DNA from: Allobrachymonas sp.
GTDB taxonomy: Bacteria; Pseudomonadota; Gammaproteobacteria; Burkholderiales; Burkholderiaceae_C
Length of the DNA stretch: 18,724 nt
Direction: 5' to 3'
Assembly: GCA_017996515.1 (NCBI GenBank)
Contig: JAGOGU010000004.1
Span: 1 to 18,724, forward strand
The notes beneath the pieces were generated by a model. That model ran no database searches. It worked only from the letters and a program-made list of their open reading frames with translations, and was not told the origin of the DNA. A program made the translations under genes and the position numbers. Positions 1 through 8,233 of this stretch are shown piece by piece (the stretch's first letter is position 1; each line of letters opens with the position of its first letter).

Positions 1-1
1 C

Positions 2-952
2 TTGGTGGGCGGCTTGCTGCTATTGCTGCGCCTGCCTTGGGCTTGGCGCTGGGGTGCCGCTTTGGCTCTGTTGCCCGTGCTGCTGTGGCAAGCGCCGCGC
101 CCGCCCCACGGGCATTTCGATCTGTTGGTGGCCGATGTGGGGCAAGGCAGCGCCGTTTTGGTGCGCACCAGCACGCACAGCCTGCTGTTTGATGCCGGGC
201 CGCAATACAGCGCCAGCAGCGATGCCGGCGAGCGCGTGCTGGTACCATTGCTGAACGCTTTGCACGAACACCCCGATTGGCTGCTGCTGAGCCACCAGGA
301 CAGCGATCACGTAGGCGGCGCAACCAGCCTGCTGACTGAGCGACCACAGATGCAGGTGCTGGGCTCCATCCAGACCGATCACCCTTTGCAGCAGATGCGC
401 CCCATCATGCCCTGCGCCGCCGGGCAGGTCTGGCAGTGGGATGGCGTGGTGTTTTCCGTGCTGCACCCGTCCGAACACGAGCTGGACAACCCCAGGCTAT
501 CCACCAACGCCATGAGTTGCGTGCTGCACATCAGCAACGGCCAGCGCAGCGCCTTGCTGACAGGAGACGCTGGCACCGCGCAAGAGCAAGCCATCATCCA
601 GCGGCAGATGGCAGAACCCGCTTCGCTGCAAGCCGACATTCTGCTGGTGGGGCACCACGGCAGCAACACATCGACCAGCGCTGCCTGGCTGGATGCCGTG
701 CAGCCACAGTGGGCGGTGATTCAGCACGGCTACCTCAATCGCTACCGGCACCCACACCCCACGGTGCTGCAACGCTTGCAGGCGCGCCAAATTGCCGTCC
801 AATCCAGCGATAGCTGCGGCGCGGCGTGGTGGCGTTCTGAAACCAACACCGTGCTGTGCGAGCGCGAGCAAAACCGCCGTTACTGGCAGCACCAACCGAG
901 TCAAACGTTAACGCCCGCTCAGGCAACGCCCAATCCTGATACAGAGGAATAA
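2..952 (+). CDS. comEC: ComEC/Rec2 family DNA-uptake channel, C-terminal part (5' truncated by window)
   Basis: The reading frame is open to the left edge, so the TTG at base 2 is not a real start. The 316 visible residues correspond to the last part of ComEC, a family of roughly 700-850 residues that moves single-stranded DNA across the inner membrane during natural transformation. A short hydrophobic stretch (residues 1-32) looks like the last membrane segment. It is followed by the soluble metallo-beta-lactamase-like domain. The metal-site motif is visible as SHQDSDHVGG with H98, D100, D102 and H103, then LLTGDAG and the later GHHGSNTSTS motif, all typical of the ComEC C-terminus. The protein ends in a polar tail of about 35 residues. 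The next gene converges on it, with only 20 bases between the two stop codons. Family assignment is firm; whether the strain is naturally competent cannot be told from here. Confidence 0.9.
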   Translation: MVGGLLLLLRLPWAWRWGAALALLPVLLWQAPRPPHGHFDLLVADVGQGSAVLVRTSTHSLLFDAGPQYSASSDAGERVLVPLLNALHEHPDWLLLSHQDSDHVGGATSLLTERPQMQVLGSIQTDHPLQQMRPIMPCAAGQVWQWDGVVFSVLHPSEHELDNPRLSTNAMSCVLHISNGQRSALLTGDAGTAQEQAIIQRQMAEPASLQADILLVGHHGSNTSTSAAWLDAVQPQWAVIQHGYLNRYRHPHPTVLQRLQARQIAVQSSDSCGAAWWRSETNTVLCEREQNRRYWQHQPSQTLTPAQATPNPDTEE

Positions 953-972
953 AAGCGGGAGAACCCCGAACA

Positions 973-1302
973 TCAGCGGTAATGCGGCGTGGGTGCACCT
1001 TGCAGACGCAAGCGGATACGCTGTACATCCAGCCCCTGCTGTTGCAAGCGCTCAAGCCACAAAGGCAGCAGTTGCCGCACTTTGGCCGCTGCAGCATGGC
1101 TTTGCACCAGCACGCACCATTCGCCTTGATCGATCTGCCCGTAAGCCAGATGCGACCGCAATGGCGGGGGCACCAGCTCGGAAATAGTTTGCGCGCACTG
1201 TTGCGACAGCCGTGTTTGTTGCATCAGCTGGCTGAGCACAGGCGCTTCTTCAGCGGCTTGTTCCAGAGAAACAGGATGGTGGCGACGTTGCATGCCAACC
1301 AT
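973..1302 (-). CDS. dciA: DUF721 / DciA-like protein (probable replicative helicase loader)
   Basis: A small basic protein of about 109 residues from the chosen start. The order and spacing fit the DUF721 family, which includes DciA, the factor that helps load the DnaB helicase in most bacteria lacking DnaC. Visible hallmarks are the N-terminal RRHHPVSLEQ segment, the central motif around GQIDQGEWCVLVQSHAAAAKVRQLLP, split here only by reading, and the C-terminal IRLRLQ strand. Location beside secA is usual in Burkholderiales as I recall it. The frame stays open up to an ATG at 1396-1398, but a promoter-like pair lies inside that extension (1368-1395) and the extra residues do not resemble the family. 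ATG at 1300-1302 or 1291-1293 is therefore preferred; neither has a strong ribosome-binding site, so the exact start is uncertain. Function is inferred from family only. Confidence 0.75.
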   Translation of the reverse strand: MVGMQRRHHPVSLEQAAEEAPVLSQLMQQTRLSQQCAQTISELVPPPLRSHLAYGQIDQGEWCVLVQSHAAAAKVRQLLPLWLERLQQQGLDVQRIRLRLQGAPTPHYR

Positions 1303-1344
1303 TATGCGCGAGCCCGGCAAATTTGCCTGGAACCTGCTCTCCCC

Positions 1345-1365
1345 TCGTAACCCAAGCTCTCTGTT
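1345..1365 (-). repeat. Copy 1 of a 21-bp dispersed repeat (19/21 identical to 14735-14755)
   Basis: On the minus strand this segment contains GAGAGCTTGGGTT. The same 13 bases, with matching flanks to a total of 19 of 21 positions, occur on the plus strand at 14735-14755. Copy 1 sits in the presumed untranslated leader of dciA. No known repeat family is recognised. Confidence 0.5.
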
Positions 1366-1367
1366 AA

Positions 1368-1395
1368 TTAATACCGTTATTGCATATTTGGTAAA
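1368..1395 (-). promoter_or_regulatory. Candidate sigma70-type promoter for dciA
   Basis: Read on the minus strand, TTTACC (1390-1395) and TATTAA (1368-1373) each match four of six consensus bases and are 16 bases apart, in an AT-rich patch. Transcription would begin near 1361 and give a leader of roughly 60 bases before the ATG at 1302. This supports the shorter DciA start. Prediction by eye only. Confidence 0.33.
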
Positions 1396-1450
1396 CAATT
1401 GCTGCCTTCATCCCCTCACACATTTGCCCTACTGGTAAAGCTGCAACAGG

Positions 1451-1456
1451 TAGAAT
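1451..1456 (+). promoter_or_regulatory. Candidate -10 box for secA transcription
   Basis: TAGAAT matches five of six bases of the sigma70 -10 consensus. No good -35 is visible at normal spacing: TTGCCC at 1424-1429 is 21 bases away. If used, transcription would start near 1463, upstream of the ribosome-binding site at 1471-1476 and the candidate leader ORF. Weak call. Confidence 0.25.
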
Positions 1457-1485
1457 GTGCTGTTTCGCTTGCGGAGTCATTTCGC

Positions 1486-1584
1486 ATGCGCGCTTCAGCT
1501 TCTTTTTTGTTTTTCTATCGGACCGTATCTGGCGCAAGCGCCCAGCCCTTGCAACAGGCGGAAAATGCATGGCCTCATTTCTGA
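1486..1584 (+). CDS. Candidate 32-residue leader peptide overlapping the start of secA
   Basis: ATG at 1486 is preceded by GCGGAG (1471-1476) at a spacing of nine bases, a respectable ribosome-binding site. The frame runs 32 codons and stops with TGA at 1582-1584, overlapping the first 16 bases of secA in another frame, a layout suited to translational coupling. The peptide begins [11 protein letters not shown], has an arginine at position 12, and then reads SGASAQP, which resembles a very short signal peptide with an Ala-x-Ala cleavage site. It ends AENAWPHF. SecM of Escherichia coli is a secreted leader peptide that tunes secA translation, but this peptide has no SecM-like FxxxxWIxxxxGIRAGP or RAPP arrest motif and is much shorter. 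Its role is a guess; it may be a chance frame. Confidence 0.28.
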   Translation: MRASASFLFFYRTVSGASAQPLQQAENAWPHF

Positions 1585-4334
1585 CAAAAATCTTTGGTAG
1601 CCGTAACGACCGTTTGCTGTCGCGTTATCGCAAGACTGTTGCCCGCATCAACAGTCTGGAAAAAGAGTTTGAGCAATTAAGCGATGCGGATTTTCCGGCC
1701 AAGACCGAGGCTTTCCGCAAACGCCTGAGCGAAGGCGCCACGCTGGACAGCCTGCTGCCTGAGGCCTTTGCCTTGGTGCGCGAAGCCAGCAAGCGTGTCA
1801 TGCACATGCGACATTTCGATGTGCAAATGATTGGCGGCCAGGCGCTGCACGAAGGCAAAATCGCCGAAATGCGCACGGGCGAAGGCAAAACGCTTACAGC
1901 CACGCTGGCGGTTTACCTCAACGCCCTGTCTGGCGAAGGGGTACACGTTGTTACCGTCAACGACTATCTGGCCAACCGCGATGCCCAAACCATGGGCCGG
2001 CTGTACAACTTTCTGGGGCTCACCGTCGGCGTCAACCTGCCCAGCATGAACCGCGAGCAGAAACAGGCCGCCTACAACGCCGACATCACTTACGGCACCA
2101 ACAACGAATACGGCTTCGACTACCTGCGCGACAACATGGTGTACGACTCGATCGAGCGCGTGCAGCGCCCGTTGAACTACGCCATCGTCGATGAAGTGGA
2201 TTCCATTCTGATCGACGAAGCGCGTACCCCGCTCATCATCAGCGGCCAGTCCGAAGACCAGAGCGATCTGTACGAGGCCATGAACCAGGTCGCGCCCATG
2301 CTCACGCGCCAGGAAGGGGAGGAAAACCCCGTGACCGGCGAAGGCGTCATCAAACCCGGCGACTTTACCGTGGACGAAAAAGCCCAGCAGGTCTATCTGA
2401 CCGAGCAGGGACACGAGCACGCCGAATCCATTCTGCAAAACATGGGCTTGCTGCCCGAAGGCGCATCGCTGTACGACCCCGCTAATATCGCGCTGATGCA
2501 CCATTTGTATGCGGCTCTGCGGGCGCACAATCTGTACCACCGCGACCAGCACTACGTGGTACAAGACGGTGAAAAAGGCCCTGAAATCGTCATTGTGGAC
2601 GAATTTACCGGTCGCCTGATGTCGGGTCGCCGCTGGAGCGACGGCCTGCACCAGGCCGTAGAGGCCAAGGAGAATGTGCCCATCCAGGCCGAAAACCAGA
2701 CGATGGCCACCATCACCTTCCAGAACTATTTCCGCCTGTACAAAAAACTCTCCGGCATGACCGGCACGGCCGACACCGAAGCCTACGAGTTTCAGGAAAT
2801 CTACGCGCTGGAAACCGTGGTCATTCCACCCAACCGCCCCAGCCAGCGAAAAGACCAGCTCGATCGCGTGTACAAAACCACGCCTGAAAAATACCAGGCC
2901 GCGTTGGACGACATCCGCGAATGCCACGAACGCGGCCAGCCCGTGCTGGTAGGCACCACCTCGATCGAAAACTCCGAAATCATTTCCCACCTGCTGCAAC
3001 AGGCCAAGCTGCCGCACCAGGTGCTCAATGCCAAGCAGCACGAGCGCGAGGCCGACATCGTGGCCCAAGCGGGGCGCTCCGGCATGATCACCATCGCCAC
3101 CAATATGGCCGGTCGCGGTACCGATATCGTGCTGGGAGGCAACCTCGAAAAAATGATCGCCGCCGTTGAAACCGACGACACGCTGGACGATGCCGAAAAA
3201 CAAAAACGCATCGAGGAGCTGCGCACTAACTGGCAGGCTGACCACGAAAAAGTCAAGGCGCTGGGCGGCTTGCGCATCATCGCGACCGAACGGCACGAAA
3301 GCCGCCGCATCGACAACCAGCTGCGGGGCCGATCGGGCCGCCAGGGCGACCCGGGTTCTTCGCGCTTCTACCTGAGCCTGGATGACCAGCTGATGCGCAT
3401 CTTTGCGGGCGACCGCGTGCGCGCCGTGATGGATCGCCTCAAAATGCCAGAAGGCGAAGCCATCGAAGCAGGCATGGTGACCCGCAGCATCGAAGGCGCG
3501 CAACGCAAGGTGGAAGCGCGCAACTTCGACATCCGCAAGCAGTTGCTGGAATTTGACAACGTAGCCAACGAGCAGCGCAAGGTCATCTACCAGCAACGCA
3601 ACGAAATTCTGGACTCTGTCGGTCTGCAAGACCAGATTGATGGCATGCGCCAAAGCAGCTTCACCGATCTGGTACACGCCTACGTACCGCCAGGCAGCCT
3701 GGAAGAACAATGGAATCTGTCTGGTCTGGAGCAGGTGCTGGCCGACGATTGGAGCGTAGCCGTCAATCTGCGCGGCATGCTCGAAGTCAACGAGCACACC
3801 TCCGAAGAAGACGTGCTGCAAAAAGTACTGGACGAAACCAACGCGGCCTTCCGCGCCAAGATGGAGCAGGTCGATCCCGAGCACTTCCTGTATTTCGAAC
3901 GCGCCGTGCTGCTGCAAAGCCTTGACACCCACTGGCGCGAGCATTTGAGCGCGCTCGACTATCTGCGCCAGGGCATTCACCTGCGCAGCTACGCCCAGCG
4001 CCAGCCCAAGGAAGAATACAAGCGCGAAGCGTTCGAGCTGTTTGGCCAGATGCTGGATGCCGTGAAAAACGACGTGACCCGCACGCTCATGAACGTACGC
4101 ATCGAATCGCCCGAGCAACTGGACGAAGCCGCCAATGCGTTTGAAGAAAAGGCTGATGGCTTCATCAACATCACCTACACCTCGCCCACCGAAACGGGCG
4201 AAGTGGAGCAAACCGTGGCCGGTGCAGATGGCACGCCCCTTGACCCCTCGATTTTCGTGGGCGTGAGCCGCAACGACCTTTGCCCTTGCGGCAGCGGTGA
4301 AAAATTCAAGCACTGCCACGGCAAACTGCAATAA
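1569..4334 (+). CDS. secA: Protein translocase motor ATPase SecA
   Basis: SecA is the ATPase that drives unfolded proteins through SecYEG at the inner membrane. From ATG 1569 the protein has 921 residues, normal for the family. The chosen start gives the usual N-terminus ([17 protein letters not shown]) and has AGGCGGA at 1556-1562, six bases upstream; the frame is open 38 codons further but that extension looks unlike SecA. Walker A MRTGEGKT is at residues 101-108, followed by VTVNDYLA, the DEAD-type box [12 protein letters not shown], and the second helicase-domain motifs [10 protein letters not shown] and [12 protein letters not shown]. The C-terminal SEC-C zinc motif [14 protein letters not shown] has C905, C907, C916 and H917, which serves SecB and lipid binding. 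argJ follows after 110 bases. A long open frame on the opposite strand is a codon-bias shadow. Confidence 0.98.
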   Translation: MASFLTKIFGSRNDRLLSRYRKTVARINSLEKEFEQLSDADFPAKTEAFRKRLSEGATLDSLLPEAFALVREASKRVMHMRHFDVQMIGGQALHEGKIAEMRTGEGKTLTATLAVYLNALSGEGVHVVTVNDYLANRDAQTMGRLYNFLGLTVGVNLPSMNREQKQAAYNADITYGTNNEYGFDYLRDNMVYDSIERVQRPLNYAIVDEVDSILIDEARTPLIISGQSEDQSDLYEAMNQVAPMLTRQEGEENPVTGEGVIKPGDFTVDEKAQQVYLTEQGHEHAESILQNMGLLPEGASLYDPANIALMHHLYAALRAHNLYHRDQHYVVQDGEKGPEIVIVDEFTGRLMSGRRWSDGLHQAVEAKENVPIQAENQTMATITFQNYFRLYKKLSGMTGTADTEAYEFQEIYALETVVIPPNRPSQRKDQLDRVYKTTPEKYQAALDDIRECHERGQPVLVGTTSIENSEIISHLLQQAKLPHQVLNAKQHEREADIVAQAGRSGMITIATNMAGRGTDIVLGGNLEKMIAAVETDDTLDDAEKQKRIEELRTNWQADHEKVKALGGLRIIATERHESRRIDNQLRGRSGRQGDPGSSRFYLSLDDQLMRIFAGDRVRAVMDRLKMPEGEAIEAGMVTRSIEGAQRKVEARNFDIRKQLLEFDNVANEQRKVIYQQRNEILDSVGLQDQIDGMRQSSFTDLVHAYVPPGSLEEQWNLSGLEQVLADDWSVAVNLRGMLEVNEHTSEEDVLQKVLDETNAAFRAKMEQVDPEHFLYFERAVLLQSLDTHWREHLSALDYLRQGIHLRSYAQRQPKEEYKREAFELFGQMLDAVKNDVTRTLMNVRIESPEQLDEAANAFEEKADGFINITYTSPTETGEVEQTVAGADGTPLDPSIFVGVSRNDLCPCGSGEKFKHCHGKLQ

Positions 4335-4444
4335 GACTCAGGCTCTCGGCAGCCCGGGCGCACGCTTCCCTGTAACCCGCGCGCTTGTGCTGCGCCACCA
4401 TTCAGATTCAGCCACTCGGCCATTGCCGCTTCAGGAGAACCGCC

Positions 4445-5677
4445 ATGCCCGTCCATCTGTCCGCGCCCCAAGCCCAGGACTTGCTTGCCATAGAAGGGGT
4501 GCGCATCGGCGTCACCGAAGCGGGCATTCGTAAAGCCAACCGCAAGGATTTGACCGTTTTTCTGCTGGATGCAGGCGCCAGCGTGGGCGCCGTGTTCACG
4601 CAAAACCGTTTCTGCGCCGCGCCCGTGCAGGTATGCCGTGCGCATCTGGCGGCGCCCGCTGCGGCCATCCGCGCCTTGGTCATCAATACCGGCAATGCCA
4701 ATGCCGGCACGGGCGATGAGGGCTTGGCGCACACGCACCGCACCTGCAAGGCGCTGGCAGCAGCGCTGGGCATTGCGCCCGAACAGGTGCTGCCGTTTTC
4801 GACCGGCGTCATCATGGAGCCCCTGCCCATCGACCGCATTGAAGCGAGGCTGCCCGCGGCCATTGCCAACGCCAAGCCAGACAATTGGCAGCAGGCGGCC
4901 GAAGGCATCATGACCACCGACACCGTGCCCAAGGCTTGCAGCGCCACCGCCATGATTGATGGCGCACCCGTGCGCATCACCGGCATTTCCAAGGGCGCAG
5001 GCATGATTCGCCCCAATATGGCCACCATGCTCGGCTTTATCGCAACCGATGCCAAGGTGCAACCCGCCTTGATGCGCCAACTGGCGCAAGAGTTGGCCGA
5101 TGCCTCGTTCAACCGCATCACGATCGATGGCGACACCTCCACCAACGACTCGTTCGTCGTCATGGCCAGCAACAAGGCGGCCCATGCCGAAATCACCGAT
5201 CTGGCCAGCCCGGCAGGACAGGCTCTGCGTGCCGCCTTGCTGCAGGTGGCACAACAACTGGCACAGGCCATCGTGCGCGATGGCGAAGGCGCCACCAAAT
5301 TCATCACCGTGCAGGTGGATGGCGGCCAAACGCAGGCGGAGTGCCGTCAGGCGGCTTACGCCATTGCCCATTCGCCCTTGGTCAAAACGGCGTTTTACGC
5401 CAGCGACCCGAATCTGGGGCGCATTCTGGCGGCGGTAGGTTATGCGGGCATTGCCGATCTGGACCAAACCAAAATCGAGCTGTATCTAGATGATGTCCAC
5501 GTCGTCACCCAAGGCGGCCGCCACCCCGGCTACCGCGAAGAAGACGGCCAGCGCGTGATGCAACAGGCCGAAATCACCGTACGCGTGCATCTAGGGCGCG
5601 GCCAGGCCAGCGATACGGTCTGGACGTGCGACCTCAGCCACGACTATGTCAGCATCAATGCCGACTACCGCTCATAA
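4445..5677 (+). CDS. argJ: Bifunctional glutamate N-acetyltransferase / ornithine acetyltransferase ArgJ
   Basis: ArgJ moves the acetyl group from N-acetylornithine to glutamate, recycling acetyl in arginine synthesis; some members also make N-acetylglutamate from acetyl-CoA. The protein has 410 residues, as expected. Start ATG 4445 has AGGAG at 4433-4437 with seven bases of spacing. The self-cleavage site is seen in [16 protein letters not shown], where Thr194 would become the N-terminal nucleophile of the beta chain after cleavage at Ala193-Thr194. The oxyanion-type segment [10 protein letters not shown] and the C-terminal [13 protein letters not shown] are also typical. It sits between secA and rpiA on the same strand, and rpiA begins 23 bases after its stop, so argJ, rpiA and lgt are probably co-transcribed. 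Whether it is mono- or bifunctional cannot be decided from sequence alone. Confidence 0.96.
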   Translation: MPVHLSAPQAQDLLAIEGVRIGVTEAGIRKANRKDLTVFLLDAGASVGAVFTQNRFCAAPVQVCRAHLAAPAAAIRALVINTGNANAGTGDEGLAHTHRTCKALAAALGIAPEQVLPFSTGVIMEPLPIDRIEARLPAAIANAKPDNWQQAAEGIMTTDTVPKACSATAMIDGAPVRITGISKGAGMIRPNMATMLGFIATDAKVQPALMRQLAQELADASFNRITIDGDTSTNDSFVVMASNKAAHAEITDLASPAGQALRAALLQVAQQLAQAIVRDGEGATKFITVQVDGGQTQAECRQAAYAIAHSPLVKTAFYASDPNLGRILAAVGYAGIADLDQTKIELYLDDVHVVTQGGRHPGYREEDGQRVMQQAEITVRVHLGRGQASDTVWTCDLSHDYVSINADYRS

Positions 5678-5688
5678 GGCTCAGTAAT

Positions 5689-5701
5689 CCGTTTTTTGGC
5701 A
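5689..5701 (+). repeat. 13-base U-rich leader string shared with glmS (copy at rpiA)
   Basis: CCGTTTTTTGGCA lies directly before and into the rpiA start codon, where a Shine-Dalgarno would normally be. The same 13 bases occur at 12577-12589 just before the glmS ribosome-binding site. The T run makes chance more likely, so biological meaning is uncertain. Confidence 0.4.
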
Positions 5702-6375
5702 TGACACAAGACGAACTCAAAACCTTGGTGGCCACAGCCGCTTTGCGCCATGTGCCGCCAGACAGCATCATCGGCGTGGGCACGGGCTCTACCGTCAATA
5801 AATTCATCGATGCGCTGGCAGCCATCAAAGGCAGCCTGCGCGGTGCCGTGAGCAGCTCGCTGGCCTCGACCGAGCGTTTGCGCAAGCTGGGCATTCCCGT
5901 GCTGGAAGCCGATGCCGTCGAAACGCTGGCCGTGTACATCGACGGCGCCGACGAGATCGACGGCCAGGGCTACATGATCAAGGGCGGTGGCGCGGCACTC
6001 ACGCGCGAAAAAATCGTGGCCGCCCAAAGCCACCGCTTCATCTGCATTGCCGATCAAAGCAAGCGCGTGGACGTGCTGGGGCGCTTTCCCCTGCCGGTTG
6101 AAATCATCCCCATGGCCGCCGCGCGCATCACCCGCCAGTTTGCCGAACTGGGCGGCCAGGCGCAGCTGCGGCTGCAAGCCGATGGCACACCGCTGCTGAC
6201 CGACAACGGCCAGCACATTCTGGATGTACACGGCTTACGCATCACCGATCCGCTGGCGTTTGAAAGCACCATCAACCAATGGCCGGGCATGGTCACCGTT
6301 GGCGTATTCGCCCACCAAAAAGCCCATGTCTGCCTACTGGGCACCGACACGGGCGTGCAAGAGTTGATTTTTTGA
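5701..6375 (+). CDS. rpiA: Ribose-5-phosphate isomerase A
   Basis: RpiA interconverts ribose 5-phosphate and ribulose 5-phosphate in the non-oxidative pentose phosphate pathway, in the cytoplasm. Length is 224 residues, close to the 219 of Escherichia coli RpiA. Motifs in order are the phosphate loop [11 protein letters not shown] (residues 25-35), the SSLASTE segment, DGADEID (81-87), and [11 protein letters not shown] (94-104), which carries the catalytic glutamate at position 103 as in E. coli. The start at 5701 is set by homology. There is no recognisable Shine-Dalgarno sequence; the bases before the ATG are CCGTTTTTTGGC. The upstream argJ stop is 23 bases away, so translational coupling or an S1-dependent U-rich start is possible. 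lgt follows after 18 bases. The 25-codon extension of the open frame into argJ is rejected. Confidence 0.97.
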   Translation: MTQDELKTLVATAALRHVPPDSIIGVGTGSTVNKFIDALAAIKGSLRGAVSSSLASTERLRKLGIPVLEADAVETLAVYIDGADEIDGQGYMIKGGGAALTREKIVAAQSHRFICIADQSKRVDVLGRFPLPVEIIPMAAARITRQFAELGGQAQLRLQADGTPLLTDNGQHILDVHGLRITDPLAFESTINQWPGMVTVGVFAHQKAHVCLLGTDTGVQELIF

Positions 6376-6393
6376 GAAAGACGCGCACAGCCC

Positions 6394-7245
6394 ATGTTGA
6401 TTCACCCCGAGTTTGACCCCGTAGCCATTCGCCTCGGCCCGCTGGCCATTCACTGGTATGGCCTGAGCTATCTGGCCGCCTTCATTCTGTTTGTTCTGCT
6501 GGGGCGTATGCGCCTGCGCCAAAAGCCCTATGCACGGCAGGTCGAACAAGGCCTGTGGCGCACGACCGATGTGGAAGACCTGTTGCTAGCAGGCATTCTG
6601 GGCGTGATTCTGGGCGGGCGGCTGGGCTATGTGCTGTTTTACAAACCGCAGTGGTATCTGTCGCATCCGCTGGATATTTTCAAGGTGTGGGAAGGCGGCA
6701 TGAGCTTTCACGGCGGCCTGCTGGGTGTGCTGGGCATGTTCACCTGGTTTGCCTGGAGGCGCCAGCGCCCCTGGCTGGAAGTATCCGATTTTGTCGCACC
6801 TTGCGTACCTACCGGATTGGCAACTGGCCGCCTGGGCAATTTCATCAATGGCGAGCTGTGGGGGCGCGAAGCAGATGCCTCCCTACCTTGGGCCATGGCC
6901 TTTCCGCAAAGCGGCAGCATGTTGCCGCGCCACCCGTCGCAACTGTATCAAGTGCTGCTCGAAGGCTTGCTGCTCTTCATCATCTTGTGGCTCTACGCCC
7001 GCAAAGCGCCCAGCCGCGGCAAGGTGTCTGCCGCCTTTTTGATGGGCTATGGCGCCTTGCGCTTCATCGTCGAATACTTCCGCGAACCCGATGACTTTCT
7101 GGGTCTGCTCGGCCTGGGGCTGAGCATGGGGCAATGGCTGTGCCTGCCCATGATGGCGGCCGGCATGGCTTTGTGGTGGTGGGCGCACACCCACCCGCCC
7201 GCAGCAGGCTCTTCCGCAGCCTCTTCATCCACCAAGACTGAATGA
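6394..7245 (+). CDS. lgt: Phosphatidylglycerol-prolipoprotein diacylglyceryl transferase Lgt
   Basis: Lgt attaches diacylglycerol from phosphatidylglycerol to the lipobox cysteine of prolipoproteins, the first step of lipoprotein maturation in the inner membrane. The protein has 283 residues and several hydrophobic segments, matching a seven-pass enzyme. The N-terminal HWYGLSY carries Tyr26. The HGGLLG motif has His106, and the family signature [13 protein letters not shown] holds Arg146, Asn149 and Glu154; these line up with the essential residues known from Escherichia coli Lgt. The C-terminal [13 protein letters not shown] segment carries the conserved Tyr/Arg pair. The tail is rich in Ala and Ser. 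The start follows the rpiA stop by 18 bases with only a weak GAGAAAG ribosome-binding site about 12 bases upstream. A perfect hairpin seven bases after the stop suggests that the transcript ends there. Confidence 0.96.
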   Translation: MLIHPEFDPVAIRLGPLAIHWYGLSYLAAFILFVLLGRMRLRQKPYARQVEQGLWRTTDVEDLLLAGILGVILGGRLGYVLFYKPQWYLSHPLDIFKVWEGGMSFHGGLLGVLGMFTWFAWRRQRPWLEVSDFVAPCVPTGLATGRLGNFINGELWGREADASLPWAMAFPQSGSMLPRHPSQLYQVLLEGLLLFIILWLYARKAPSRGKVSAAFLMGYGALRFIVEYFREPDDFLGLLGLGLSMGQWLCLPMMAAGMALWWWAHTHPPAAGSSAASSSTKTE

Positions 7246-7251
7246 AGCTTG

Positions 7252-7280
7252 GTTGCCCGCAACTTTGCCTTGCGGGCAAC
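7252..7280 (+). terminator. Perfect 11-bp hairpin after lgt (possible terminator without T tract)
   Basis: GTTGCCCGCAA (7252-7262) pairs perfectly with TTGCGGGCAAC (7270-7280) across a seven-base loop. It begins seven bases after the lgt stop. No T run follows, so it could be a weak or assisted terminator or an RNA-stabilising 3' end. It also falls within the spurious TTG-start extension of the next gene, supporting the later start for that gene. Confidence 0.5.
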
Positions 7281-7300
7281 GTGCCATAGCGCCTCTCTCC

Positions 7301-8110
7301 ATGCCTAGCGTTATTTGTCAAATCACCGAATCGCCAAGCACCGCCGGCAGCACCCAACCCGTGCGCACTGCGCGGGTGCAGCTGCATCATGCCGGCAAAT
7401 TCAACGCCATGTCACGCGCCATGTGGCTGCAATTGCGCGATGTTTTTGTCGATCTGCAAGCGCAGACGCAGGTGGTCAATCCGCTGCGCTGCGTGCTGAT
7501 TGAAGGAGCCGATGGCCACTTTTGCGCCGGAGGCGATATTGCCGAATACCCGGCCTTTCGCTTTGAGCAGCACGCTTTGCGTGCCTTTCACGAGGAAACC
7601 GTTTGGGGTGCACTGGCTGCCATGCTGGCGCTGGATTGCCCGCTGATTGCCGCCATCGACGGCAACTGCATGGGCGCAGGCTTAGAGATCAGCAGTTGCT
7701 GCGACATACGCCTGGCCACAGCAGCAAGCCGTTACGGCGCGCCAATTGGCAAGCTGGGCTTTCCCATGGCGCCACGTGAGGCGGCCTTGCTGGCCCGCAC
7801 ACTGGGCGAAACCTGTGCCCGCTCCATTCTGCTGGAAGCGGCCATCTACAACGCAGCCGACATGCTGCAACGCGGCTTTCTCACCCGCATCGTGGCGGAT
7901 ACACCGGCACTGCAAGCCGAATGCCAGCAGGCGATCAACCGCATGTGCGGCCTCAGCCCCGCCAGCGCCCGCCTGAACAAGCAAACGCTGCGCGCCTTGT
8001 GCGCTGCCACGCAAAGCACCCCATTGACAGACCCTTATGCCTATGCCAGCAGCCCCGAGCACCGCGAAGGCATCACGGCTTTTCTGGAAAAACGCCCGCC
8101 GCGTTTTTAA
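7301..8110 (+). CDS. Enoyl-CoA hydratase/isomerase (crotonase) family protein
   Basis: A 269-residue member of the crotonase superfamily, whose enzymes bind acyl-CoA thioesters and stabilise an enolate in an oxyanion hole. The first oxyanion segment is HFCAGGDIAEY (73-83) and the second is GNCMGAGLEISSCCDIRLA (121-139). Glu129 in GLEIS matches the first catalytic glutamate of rat enoyl-CoA hydratase (Glu144). The second glutamate (Glu164, in FGQPEI) is replaced: the segment here reads YGAPIG, with Ile149 at that place. A simple hydratase role is therefore doubtful, and isomerase, hydrolase, decarboxylase or another crotonase activity is possible. The start is ATG 7301, without a clear Shine-Dalgarno; an in-frame TTG at 7253 lies inside a hairpin and is rejected. 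Neighbours give no pathway clue: it lies alone between the hairpin after lgt and the convergent proC. Confidence 0.85.
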   Translation: MPSVICQITESPSTAGSTQPVRTARVQLHHAGKFNAMSRAMWLQLRDVFVDLQAQTQVVNPLRCVLIEGADGHFCAGGDIAEYPAFRFEQHALRAFHEETVWGALAAMLALDCPLIAAIDGNCMGAGLEISSCCDIRLATAASRYGAPIGKLGFPMAPREAALLARTLGETCARSILLEAAIYNAADMLQRGFLTRIVADTPALQAECQQAINRMCGLSPASARLNKQTLRALCAATQSTPLTDPYAYASSPEHREGITAFLEKRPPRF

Positions 8111-8233
8111 ACGCCGCGTCAACAGGCCGACCGCCCACAAACACGGCGCAGGCAGCGTCTGCATCCAGTCACGCCTTTTGGCAAATCAGCAACCACCATT
8201 CGCATCGCGGCACGGCGTAGCACCAGCAGGCTC

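Noticed and set aside
1455..1568. In-frame 38-codon N-terminal extension of SecA from an ATG at 1455
   Set aside because: SecA proteins start at [14 protein letters not shown] sequence, a good ribosome-binding site precedes 1569, and the ATG at 1455 overlaps the candidate -10 box.
1677..4331. An 884-codon open frame on the minus strand across secA
   Set aside because: It mirrors secA codon bias, has no recognisable domain and SecA itself is complete and certain; the same applies to long antisense frames over argJ (4175-5467) and gdhA (10030-11022).
4352..4359. GCCCGGGC palindrome after secA as a terminator
   Set aside because: It has no loop and no T run; simple GC-rich palindrome.
8101..8114. 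GCGTTT-TT-AAACGC dyad at the end of the crotonase gene as a terminator
   Set aside because: The loop is too small for the full stem and the shortened stem is only four pairs; it overlaps the coding end.
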